Shown here: piece by piece, positions 46,353 through 56,493 of the stretch
Layout of the letters: each line of letters opens with the position of its first letter
Numbering within the stretch: the stretch's first letter is position 1
From: Desulfocicer vacuolatum DSM 3385
Lineage (GTDB): Bacteria > Desulfobacterota > Desulfobacteria > Desulfobacterales > Desulfobacteraceae
Reading direction: 5' to 3'
Assembly: GCF_900176365.1 (NCBI RefSeq)
Contig: NZ_FWXY01000003.1
Location: forward strand, 244,000 to 307,999
Length of the DNA: 64,000 bases
The notes under the pieces: generated by a model
The model's database searches: none
Told to the model about the DNA's origin: nothing
The model's input: only the letters and a program-made list of their open reading frames with translations
Position numbers and translations under genes: made by a program

Positions 46353-47281
46353 TAGCTACTCTCCCCGCATCCGGGGCATTGAATTTTCACTGTGAGCCGT
46401 TCACATTTAATTCCATTATCCCTTTGAAAATCAACCTCGTACACCCTGGAACATACCCCGCAGAATCGGGGCAAAACAAGAAGCAACGGGACAATGGCAT
46501 GGGGGCCTTTACAGCAGTTGACCTCCATGGGCCTGATTTCATAATCGCCAATCCCCGCGTCTTTTAATTCCTGGAGATAATTTTTAAACAGATTTATGGT
46601 GGTTTGTGATTTTGTCCGGGCAAGTTTTTGTCCCCATGTTGTAAACATGTTGCCTTCCAGGGATGCGGCATAGGTCAATTCTTTGCTCATGGATTTTAAG
46701 ATACTGCTTTGGACAACCATTCCCCGCAGAACCGATTTTTCAAAAAAATTGGCAAAGCCCATATAACCGAACTTAATTAAAAAATCTGAATCATGGACAA
46801 TTTTTGTGTTTATATTTTCTAACTTATTTTCATTATAAAGGGCCAGCAGGCTCTCTATTACAATCTGAATAAGATCCTGGGGAGATCCGGCTTTTTCAAG
46901 AAGGGTTTTTGCAATTTCCGCACCGATTTCTTCCTCCGGCCTTTCTCCTTCATGATATTTCCCGTCCTCAAATTTACCACAATCATGAAACAATGCTGTT
47001 AAAACAGGAATCAAGGGGTCCACACCTTCGGCATATGAGATTGTCATGGCCATGGATGCCACATAAACGGTGTGCTGCCATAAAAAACTCTCATTAAGGG
47101 TGCCCTTGGAATATTTAAACTCCGACGCTTCAATAACTGATTCCAAATTCTGGAGTAAACCTGGAAAATCTTTATTCAATAATTCATATATATTTTTTTT
47201 CCGATGCACTTGTTTCCCGGTGGGTATTTTACTCACAGACATTTCACCGGAAAGGGTGTCAGGATCTTTTGTGCTTAACAT
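46310..47281 (-). CDS. HD-domain protein with C-terminal zinc-type cysteines
   Basis: About 323 residues. LWQHTVYVASMAMTISYAEG and LTALFHDCGKFEDG give the HD metal-binding motif. IVHDSDFLIKFGYMGFANFF may hold the later ligand. The C-terminus has CGVCSRVYEV and CPGCGESSYY, two cysteine pairs. Start at the ATG at 47281 (MLSTKDPDTL) with AAAGG upstream; a TTG at 47323 is less likely. Substrate unknown. Lies between mobA and mobB but on the opposite strand. Confidence 0.75.
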   Translation of the reverse strand: MLSTKDPDTLSGEMSVSKIPTGKQVHRKKNIYELLNKDFPGLLQNLESVIEASEFKYSKGTLNESFLWQHTVYVASMAMTISYAEGVDPLIPVLTALFHDCGKFEDGKYHEGERPEEEIGAEIAKTLLEKAGSPQDLIQIVIESLLALYNENKLENINTKIVHDSDFLIKFGYMGFANFFEKSVLRGMVVQSSILKSMSKELTYAASLEGNMFTTWGQKLARTKSQTTINLFKNYLQELKDAGIGDYEIRPMEVNCCKGPHAIVPLLLVLPRFCGVCSRVYEVDFQRDNGIKCERLTVKIQCPGCGESSYYEFSFCLPELSGH

Positions 47282-47815
47282 AACTGCCTTTTTATCAATG
47301 AAAAAACGCCTTCTTAAATACAAATCAAAATTTAGTATTATATGTTAAGAGTTATAAAAAGCCAAGAATTAACGTAAATATTCCACTGGTGACCCATTTC
47401 TTCACTTATTTTGCCCTGTTCAAGTAAGGAATTAAGCAAAAATTCACCGGCATGCCAAGTGTGTCTGTTGCAACTTTTGGTAGGAAACAGCGCAGTGAGT
47501 CCTTCCAACATCAATATGCGACACAGTCCCAAACAAGAGGATATAGGGACACCTGCCAAACATTACATCATCAGTCCCAATATCTACGATATTAACATAC
47601 GATATTCAGTTTCTTTGTACTGTCAAATATCCGGCAAAACAATCCCTCAAAACATTGGGCATCAAATTAAATCCCAAAGATATGCTTGTATCCGGGAAAT
47701 AGGATGTGCTATTTCACCATTGGCTTGAAAAGGCGATCCATATCAGACCCCCGGTATCCGGGGCCTGTCATGCTGATTGGCTTAATCTAAAAAACTCAAC
47801 AAAGAGGTGCTGCCC
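47282..47815. other. Intergenic region with a family-C repeat
   Basis: 534 bp between divergent genes. It contains the second family-C copy at 47450-47520 and otherwise no recognisable gene; short frames here look like shadows. Confidence 0.4.
47450..47520. repeat. Family-C repeat, copy 2
   Basis: Similar over ~65-70 bp to 18255-18325: TGTCTGTTGCAACTTTTGG and GTCCTTCCAACA are shared with small differences. Confidence 0.5.
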
Positions 47816-48349
47816 ATGAACAAAAAAACGCCCCCCCCTGTGGTCTCCATTATAAGTAAAAAAAATTCCGGAAAGACCACTTTTCTTGTTAAATTGATCC
47901 CGGAACTTAAAAAAAAAGGCTACACTGTGGGAACCCTTAAACATGATGTCCATGGATTTGACATTGACCATGAGGGAAAAGATACATGGAAACACAAACA
48001 GGCCGGTTCCGATGTGGTGGTGATCTCCTGCCCATGGAAGGTCTCCCTTATTAAAGATGTGGCCAAAGAGCTTTCCATTGATGAACTTGTGGAAAATTTT
48101 TTCATGGATGCGGACATTGTAATCACCGAAGGGTATAAGCGGGCGGACAAACCCAAAATAGAACTCTTTAGAAAAGGTGCCCATGCCGATCCCATTTACA
48201 CCGGCGGTGAAGAGTCTTCACTCATTGCCATGATTTCTGACATTGAGGTGGATATCGATGTTCCGTTGTTTCATATAGATGATATCACCGGGGTGGCCGA
48301 TTTCATCATCGATACCTTTATAACGGGCAAACCCTGTGGGACAAAATAA
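47816..48349 (+). CDS. mobB: Molybdopterin-guanine dinucleotide biosynthesis protein MobB
   Basis: 177 residues. VVSIISKKNSGKTTFLVKLIPELKKKGY is the P-loop; TLKHDVHGFDIDHEGKDTWKHKQAGSD and DIVITEGYK are MobB landmarks. GTP-binding partner of MobA. AAAGAGG lies eight bases before the ATG at 47816; a GTG at 47807 is less likely. The last ~9 codons (ending TGKPCGTK) and the stop fall in the left end of family-B repeat B5, so the original C-terminus was probably replaced. Confidence 0.88.
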   Translation: MNKKTPPPVVSIISKKNSGKTTFLVKLIPELKKKGYTVGTLKHDVHGFDIDHEGKDTWKHKQAGSDVVVISCPWKVSLIKDVAKELSIDELVENFFMDADIVITEGYKRADKPKIELFRKGAHADPIYTGGEESSLIAMISDIEVDIDVPLFHIDDITGVADFIIDTFITGKPCGTK

Positions 48350-48495
48350 ATATAGGGTCGTAGACGCGGAGCCAAATGGTATTATACCGCCGCCCCCCGA
48401 CGGGCAATGGGCCCGGACCGGAACTGTAGACAGCTCAATTGTCCGGTTCCTATTGCCCGTCGGAGGGCGGCTCTGCGGAGGTTGCCTTGGAGAGT
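48320..48495 (+). repeat. Family-B dispersed palindromic repeat, copy B5
   Basis: Starts inside mobB. Carries the GTCGTAGACGCGGAGCC insertion like B1. The outer stem is GACGGGCAAT against ATTGCCCGTC: both arms changed relative to GATGGGCAAT/ATTGCCCATC, so pairing is preserved. Confidence 0.88.
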
Positions 48496-48547
48496 AGCTG
48501 CTGTGAACACCCAGCACCTAATACCCAGTCCCAGCATCTGCTGTTTA

Positions 48548-48641
48548 ATATAAAAAAAGCGCCCGATAAACCGCACAAATTTTTAAGTTTTGTTTTGGGC
48601 CGATCACTCCCAAGATAAGGTCTGCCCATGGCACGTATCAG
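48548..48641 (+). repeat. Family-A dispersed repeat, copy A12
   Basis: AATATAAAAAAAGCGCCC, AAGTTTTGTTTTGGGCCGATC and AAGGTCTGCCCATGGCACG. Ends 6 bp before the stop of the CoA-transferase gene. Confidence 0.65.
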
Positions 48642-48646
48642 GAAAG

Positions 48647-50509
48647 TCAGTTTTTTTCGGCAAAAGGCATCCGAATCTCAATATCACCTTTATGGGTACT
48701 GACTTTGGCATGGGGATAATATTTCTTAAACACATGGAGCATGGTTTGGTTCTCGGGTAAAACAGAGGCCACAAATCCCTTATACCCATTGGTTGTGGCA
48801 ATTTTTTCAAGCTCTTTTAAGAGATGACCGGCAATGCCCTGGCCATGGAAATCCTCTCGAACCACAAAGGCCACCTCAGCCCACTCTTTATCCATCTCCG
48901 CATAAGTTCCCATGGCCATGAGTTCTTTATTGTCTTGATTTCGCACCATACCTATGAGGGAAATAAAACTTCGATAATCCATGTTAGCCCAATGGGCCTG
49001 GGCCATCTTTCTGGAAAAAATCGTAATGGAATGAAAAAATCTCAAAAAAATTGTCTCTTCCTTCAGGGAATAAAAAAAATTGCGATAGGCAATCTCATCC
49101 GACGGCAGCAACGGCCTTACTGCCATGGATTTTCCGTTTTTCAAATCAAACCGACTTTTGTAATCCTCCAGAAAAATGAGATCTTCCCCGGGAAGGGGCA
49201 TTTGATCTGCAAAAATATAATGATTTTCCTTGGCAGCATCCATGAGGCTTGCCCGGAAATCGGGATGGGCAATCTGGGTCAGTTCAATCACCCTTTGATA
49301 AACACTTTTCCCCTTTAGCTGGGCAATGCCGTACTCCGTCACCACAAAGTTAACATCAGCCCTTAAGGTGGCCACCCCTGCCCCGGCGCCCAGGGAGGCC
49401 ACAATGCGGGACGTCTTTCCATCATCTGAGGTTGAGGGCAGTACAATGATGGAAAAGCCCCCCTTGGACAAACCGGCCCCCCGGATAAAATTGGATTGAT
49501 CCCCGGTGCCGCTGAAAAAAAGCCGCCCCACGGAATCGGAACAGACCTGTCCGGTGAGATCCACCTCCAAAGCCGAACTGATGGAAACAAAATTATTATT
49601 TCTGCTGATAATTCCCGGGGTATTGACAAAATCAGCCGTGCCAAAATAAAACTGAATATTGTTGTCAATGTAGTCATAGGCACTGCGAGATCCCATGCAA
49701 AAGGTTGCAACGGCACGGTCCTGCATGAAATTTTTTTTCTTATTGTTAATGATACCCTTTTCAAACAAAGGAATAAACGCATCGGAAATCATGTGGGTAT
49801 GAATACCCAGATCATTTTTATTATCAATGTACTTAAGCAAGGCATAGGGCAGATGGCCATACCCCACCTGAAGGGTACTGCCGTCATCAATGAGCTCCTT
49901 GACATAGCCTGCAATGCGTTGGGCCGTATGCTCATCCACAGGCTCTCTGTTGTTGTTGAGCAGCTCTTCTTCAAAGGGCACCAGATAGTCAATATCATCC
50001 ACATGGATAAAACCGTCCCCGTGGGTCCGGGGCATCCGGGGATTGACCTGGGCAATGACCAGACGCGCATTTTTCACCGCCTCCAGGGTGACATCCACTG
50101 AAATTCCCAAGCTGGCCACACCAAACCGATCTGGAGGACTGATCTGTAGCAATACGGCATCAATGCCGATCTGATTGCTCCTAAAGAAATTGGGGATCTG
50201 GGACAGATAGGTGGGAATATAATCAATTTTTCCCTCAAAAGCGGCCTTTTGCATGGGGGTTGTGACAAAAAAAAGCTTCACTGCAAACCGATCCAGAAAA
50301 TCTTCATCATCCATGTAACAGCCCAGGGTAAAAGAGAGCATCTGAAAAAGCATGGCATCCTGAATCTTGCGGTTTTTCACCATGGCATGGATTAAATGCT
50401 GGGGTTCTCCGCATGCAGATCCGATGAAAATCCGGCTGCCGTTTTTTATTTTTGAGGTGGCCACATCCGCCGTCACTACCTTGTTTCGATAGGCTTTGCT
50501 ATGGTCCAA
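48647..50509 (-). CDS. Acetyl-CoA hydrolase/transferase-family protein fused to GNAT domain
   Basis: 620 residues. Residues ~10-430 resemble the acetyl-CoA hydrolase/4-hydroxybutyrate CoA-transferase family: GSACGEPQHLIHAM, SPPDRFGVASLGISVDVT, MPRTHGDGFIHVDDIDYLVPF, GYGHLPYALLKYID and VVTEYGIAQLKGKSVYQR. Residues ~460-610 form a GNAT acetyltransferase: VRPLLPSDEIAYRNFFYSL, and EVAFVVREDFHGQGIAGHLLKELEKIA with the acetyl-CoA loop. Such bifunctional proteins are known, but the acceptor is not. AAAAGAGATCTCC-type spacing before the start was not resolved. Stands alone. Confidence 0.88.
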   Translation of the reverse strand: MDHSKAYRNKVVTADVATSKIKNGSRIFIGSACGEPQHLIHAMVKNRKIQDAMLFQMLSFTLGCYMDDEDFLDRFAVKLFFVTTPMQKAAFEGKIDYIPTYLSQIPNFFRSNQIGIDAVLLQISPPDRFGVASLGISVDVTLEAVKNARLVIAQVNPRMPRTHGDGFIHVDDIDYLVPFEEELLNNNREPVDEHTAQRIAGYVKELIDDGSTLQVGYGHLPYALLKYIDNKNDLGIHTHMISDAFIPLFEKGIINNKKKNFMQDRAVATFCMGSRSAYDYIDNNIQFYFGTADFVNTPGIISRNNNFVSISSALEVDLTGQVCSDSVGRLFFSGTGDQSNFIRGAGLSKGGFSIIVLPSTSDDGKTSRIVASLGAGAGVATLRADVNFVVTEYGIAQLKGKSVYQRVIELTQIAHPDFRASLMDAAKENHYIFADQMPLPGEDLIFLEDYKSRFDLKNGKSMAVRPLLPSDEIAYRNFFYSLKEETIFLRFFHSITIFSRKMAQAHWANMDYRSFISLIGMVRNQDNKELMAMGTYAEMDKEWAEVAFVVREDFHGQGIAGHLLKELEKIATTNGYKGFVASVLPENQTMLHVFKKYYPHAKVSTHKGDIEIRMPFAEKN

Positions 50510-52414
<1,905 letters not shown>

Positions 52415-52546
52415 CTCCCCCCCAATGGGGCAGAAATTAATTCTATCCTCAGGTCCTTTGTATTGCAGCCAGGTTGTAAATATTCGGCTTGGTAATGTAA
52501 ATATTTGGGCAGTGCCCCACATTTACGCCAGGTTTGCCGAAATTCT

Positions 52547-52695
52547 TTAAATAACGAGCATCTCCTGACGGACACAAGGAATGTTGAAAATGGTATTATG
52601 CCGCCCCCCCGACGGGCAATGGGCCCGGCCCGGAACTGTAGACAGCTCGATGGGCCGGTTCCTATTGCCCCTCGGGGGGGCTCTGTTGAGGCTGC
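52547..52695 (+). repeat. Family-B dispersed palindromic repeat, copy B6
   Basis: Inner stem CCGGCCC/GGGCCGG replaces the usual CCGGAC/GTCCGG on both arms; outer stem GACGGGCAAT against ATTGCCCCTC has one mismatch. Loop TGTAGACAGCTC is kept, then GATG. Confidence 0.85.
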
Positions 52696-52709
52696 TCGAA
52701 AGTGTTATT

Positions 52710-52802
52710 TTCTAATAAAACATACATGGCTGTAACCACCAGCCACAACCAAAGTTGAAACCATCATGATTCCAAGCCTTTGGGCGGATTTTCATATAAA
52801 AA
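52710..52802 (-). repeat. Family-A repeat, decayed copy A13
   Basis: AATAAAACATACATGGCTG, CCACAACCAAAGTTGAAACC, GGGCGGATTTTCATATAAA. Hairpins are weak here. The rest of the 52415-52953 gap holds B6, a GGAACC/TTCC inverted repeat at ~52805-52838 (possible terminator) and no gene. Confidence 0.55.
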
Positions 52803-52953
52803 ACCGGAACCTCCCACAAAAAAGGGAAAGTTCCGGTAAATTCATGCCAACGAGTTCTAATTATTAATCAACCCATCTGAACCTTTGTAAAATACCATGG
52901 CATGGTACATTAGAACCCATTAGCAATGATGGAAAAAACCGTGTTCATGCCTA

Positions 52954-54258
52954 TTATTTCCAGAATTTTTCCATTCTCTTTCTCAAAGCATCACGATAGG
53001 CATCCCAGTCCTCAATGGCATTGGTGGCAAGCCCCTCATCCATGGCAGCCTTGGCAACGGCCACAGCCTCATACTCAATGACCCTGGGATCAAAGGGTTT
53101 GGGAACAATGTACTCTCTTCCGTAGGAAAAGGATTTTCCGCCATAGGCTTTTGCCACAGATTCGGGAACCGGTTCCTTGGCAAGCTCTGCCAGGGCCCTG
53201 GCCGCAGCAATCTTCATGCCTTCTGAAATCTTGGTGGCCCCCACATCCAGAGCGCCTCTGAAGATGAAGGGAAAGCCAAGCACATTGTTGATCTGGTTGG
53301 GATAATCAGAACGGCCTGTGGCCATGATGAGATCATCCCTTGCAGCCACGGCATCTTCGTAGGCAATTTCAGGGTCAGGGTTGGCCATGGCAAAAACAAT
53401 GGGGTCCTTGGCCATGGATTTGAGCATATCCTGACTCACCACATCTTTTTGGGAAACACCAATGAAAACATCGGCACCCACCATGGCATCGGCCAGGGTT
53501 CTGGCATCGGTGTCCACGGCAAAGATGTCCTTATATTTGTTCATGCCGGCTTCACGGCCTTTATAAATAACGCCTCTGGAGTCACACATGGTGAGATTTT
53601 CATATTTCACACCCATGGAGACAAAAAGCTTTGCACAGGAGATACCGGCAGCACCGGCACCGTTAAACACCACCTTTAATTCTTCCATTTTCTTACCGGT
53701 GATATCAACGGCACTGATGAGACCGGCGGCGCAGATAATGGCAGTGCCATGCTGATCATCATGGAAAACAGGGATATTGCAAAGCTCAATCAAGGTTTCT
53801 TCAATCTCAAAACACTCCGGTGCTTTGATATCTTCCAGGTTGATCCCTCCAAAGGTGGGCTCCATGGTTTTGACAATATCAATTATTTTCTTAGGGTCTT
53901 CGGTGTCAAGCTCAATGTCAAATACATCCACATCAGCAAATCTTTTGAATAATACGCCCTTGCCTTCCATAACCGGTTTACTTGCCAGCGGTCCCAGATT
54001 CCCAAGGCCAAGAATTGCCGTGCCATTGGAAACAACCCCCACCAGATTCTGTCGGCTGGTGAATGTTTTGGCACATTCTGAATTTTCTGCAATGGCTTTC
54101 ACCGGAAGTGCCACACCGGGGGTGTAGGCCATGGAAAGATCATCTGCTGTCTGGCACGGTTTAGTGGGCATCACCTCAACTTTGCCTGCCACCGGAAAAG
54201 AGTGATAACTTAGTACATCGTCTTTGAAATCGGTCATGGGACACGCTTCTTTGTACAT
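52954..54258 (-). CDS. Malic enzyme (NAD(P), oxaloacetate-decarboxylating), short form
   Basis: 434 residues: malate to pyruvate and CO2. [78 protein letters not shown] and [17 protein letters not shown] (NAD(P) site) are MaeB-type landmarks. It lacks the C-terminal phosphotransacetylase domain of E. coli MaeB. Start MYKEACPM or the second Met (M8); GAAGGAAATTTAGATT lies before the first. Adjacent to the dicarboxylate symporter. Confidence 0.93.
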   Translation of the reverse strand: MYKEACPMTDFKDDVLSYHSFPVAGKVEVMPTKPCQTADDLSMAYTPGVALPVKAIAENSECAKTFTSRQNLVGVVSNGTAILGLGNLGPLASKPVMEGKGVLFKRFADVDVFDIELDTEDPKKIIDIVKTMEPTFGGINLEDIKAPECFEIEETLIELCNIPVFHDDQHGTAIICAAGLISAVDITGKKMEELKVVFNGAGAAGISCAKLFVSMGVKYENLTMCDSRGVIYKGREAGMNKYKDIFAVDTDARTLADAMVGADVFIGVSQKDVVSQDMLKSMAKDPIVFAMANPDPEIAYEDAVAARDDLIMATGRSDYPNQINNVLGFPFIFRGALDVGATKISEGMKIAAARALAELAKEPVPESVAKAYGGKSFSYGREYIVPKPFDPRVIEYEAVAVAKAAMDEGLATNAIEDWDAYRDALRKRMEKFWK

Positions 54259-54506
54259 AATCTAAATTTCCTTCTACATTAATTGTGGTTATAAAAAACG
54301 GCATCCCTCAAAAAATCATTCATGTTAATTCCATGCCTGGTATATTACCTGGAGAACACCGATTTTAGTATATTCAAAGGTAAACTCTCTTCATATGAGC
54401 ATAAGCCAAAATTTACCCTGTTTTTATTAATTTTCCATCATTGGTTAAACAGGCAAGTTGTCATAACACTTTTCCATGGAAAAGCCCATGCAATATCATT
54501 AAAAAT

Positions 54507-56048
54507 TTATTGAGCTGTCAGAAGTGCCCACTGGGGAATAACATTAGGATCAATGGTAAACACCGTGACGCCAAAAACCAGAAATACCGCCGTAATAACC
54601 GCCACTCCGATGAAATTGATCAAAATACCTGCTCTGACCATTTCAATCATCTTGATTCTGCCGCTGCTGAACACAATGGCATTTGGAGGGGTTGCAATGG
54701 GCATCATAAAAGCACAGGACGCAGACAAAGTGGCCGGTATCAGCAGCATCAGCGGGTTGATCTTCATGGCCACGGCAATGGAGGATAAAATGGGCAGAAT
54801 CATCTGGGTGGTGGCGGTGTTGGATGTTAATTCCGTTAAAAAGGTCAGCGTACCGCAAATGCTTGAAATCATGGCCACAGTGCTGGTTCCTTCCAGAATC
54901 TGAAGTTTATTTCCAATGAAAACGGAAAGTCCAGACACCTGAAAGCCTTTGGCCAGGGCAAACCCACCGCCAAACAGCAGAATAATACCCCAGGGCAATT
55001 TGGTGAACACATCAGCATCCAATATGGTGGGGGTATCGGCATCCTTTCTTGTGGTGGGCAGAAAAAACAGGGTAATGGCCATGGTAATGGCAACGGTGCC
55101 GTCATCCACCATGCCGGTGAAGGGAAGCAGGGAAGCCCACCCCGGAACCACTGCAAGACCAAGGTTGAGATCTTTTCTGAAAATCCACAAAAGAGCGGTC
55201 ATGGCAAAAACAATCAACACCTTTTTTTCTTCTGGAGAAATGGGGCCAAGCTCTTTGTACTCTTTTTCAACAACCTCCCGGTCCACCTGGACATGGTCCG
55301 GGGTACGATAAAACACCTGGGTAAGCAGAAGCCAGATAATCCCAATCATAACAAAGGTCAAAGGCAAAGCCATGATCATCCATGTTCCAAAGGAAATGGC
55401 AGGAGCCGTGGGAAAAAGCTGCTCAAAGGTCCGGGTGAGAACCAGGTTCGGGGGGGTACCCACCAGGGTGGCGGCGCCCCCCATGGATGCGGCATAGGCA
55501 ATTCCAAGAAGAAGGGGAAGCGCAAAGGTTTTGGCGTCATCTTTTCCAAACTGTTCTTCCATCTTTAAAACAATGGATAAAGCAATGGGAAGCATCATCA
55601 CAGCGGTGGCTGTATTGGAAATCCACATGGAAAGAAAAGCAGATGCAACCATAAAGCCAAAAACAATGCGGGCCGGGCCTCCTCCAATGGTTCTCACCAC
55701 AAAAAGGGCGATGCGTTTGTGCAGATTCCACTTCTCCATGGCAAGGGCAATGAGAAAACCGCCCATGAATAGAAAAATGGTGCTGTTAAAATAAACCCCG
55801 GCAGCGGCTTTCCCTTTCATGATACCCAGAAGCGGATAACAGATCACCGGCAACAGGGAGGTGGCAGCCAGGGGTATGGCCTCTGTTACCCACATCACAG
55901 CCATCAATACAGCAACAGCGGCCATTCGGGTGACTTCCGGATGAGCCGGATCAAGATCCATCATCCATACAAGTAGAAAAAGTAAGGGACCAAGAACCAG
56001 ACCGCTTAATTGAAGTCTTGATCGATTATTTAATACGTAGGGTGCCAT
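54507..56048 (-). CDS. DASS-family sodium/dicarboxylate symporter
   Basis: 513 residues, SLC13 type. Two SNT motifs that bind carboxylate and sodium are visible: ISNTATAVMMLPIALS and LTSNTATTQMILPIL, plus MPIATPPNAIVFSSG and GGAATLVGTPPNLV. About 11 hydrophobic segments. It is preceded by a good sigma-54 promoter (56160-56175) and sits next to malic enzyme and a DctB/DctD-like pair, so succinate, fumarate or malate are likely substrates. Confidence 0.93.
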   Translation of the reverse strand: MAPYVLNNRSRLQLSGLVLGPLLFLLVWMMDLDPAHPEVTRMAAVAVLMAVMWVTEAIPLAATSLLPVICYPLLGIMKGKAAAGVYFNSTIFLFMGGFLIALAMEKWNLHKRIALFVVRTIGGGPARIVFGFMVASAFLSMWISNTATAVMMLPIALSIVLKMEEQFGKDDAKTFALPLLLGIAYAASMGGAATLVGTPPNLVLTRTFEQLFPTAPAISFGTWMIMALPLTFVMIGIIWLLLTQVFYRTPDHVQVDREVVEKEYKELGPISPEEKKVLIVFAMTALLWIFRKDLNLGLAVVPGWASLLPFTGMVDDGTVAITMAITLFFLPTTRKDADTPTILDADVFTKLPWGIILLFGGGFALAKGFQVSGLSVFIGNKLQILEGTSTVAMISSICGTLTFLTELTSNTATTQMILPILSSIAVAMKINPLMLLIPATLSASCAFMMPIATPPNAIVFSSGRIKMIEMVRAGILINFIGVAVITAVFLVFGVTVFTIDPNVIPQWALLTAQ

Positions 56049-56159
56049 GTTGACCTCCGGGTTTATTGGTTATTATTGGGTTATAAAAATAATGTTAATT
56101 TTAAAGTCTCAGATATTTCAGCCAAATAAATGTGATTCTTTTTCCTTTTCAGGGTAATT

Positions 56160-56175
56160 TGCAAAGGCTGTACCA
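56160..56175 (-). promoter_or_regulatory. Sigma-54 promoter of the symporter gene
   Basis: On the minus strand TGGTACAGCCTTTGCA fits TGGCACRNNNNTTGCW at 11 of 12 informative positions, with GG and GC at the proper 10-bp spacing. It lies about 110 bp upstream of the symporter ATG, giving a leader of ~100 nt. Confidence 0.8.
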
Positions 56176-56421
56176 CTATTATTCAGATGATGAAAATTAT
56201 GATAGATCTCTCCACAAAGCCCTTTATTTAAAGGAGTTCCATGGATAAAAAGAAAGAATAACGGCTGAGGAACAAAGGAAAGCAGAAGGGATTTTCTTTT
56301 TTAGAGACTGAAATCCACCGATGAAAGGCGGATTTCCGCCGTTTTATCATTTGCCTTTTGCAAAGAAGTTTGTGCATATAAGTAAAGATCAAGTGAGAGA
56401 CCCAAGCGGTTAACATCAAGA

Positions 56422-56459
56422 CCTTCTAACGAAGGTCTGCATGTGGCAGTTTTATGAAA
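56422..56459 (+). repeat. Family-A repeat, partial copy A14
   Basis: CCTTCTAACGAAGGTCTGC, ATGTGGCAGTTTTATGAAA: only the right end. Upstream 56176-56421 I see no gene. Confidence 0.5.
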
Positions 56460-56493
56460 TAATAGTGGCATCTTTTTTGCATTACTGCACACC

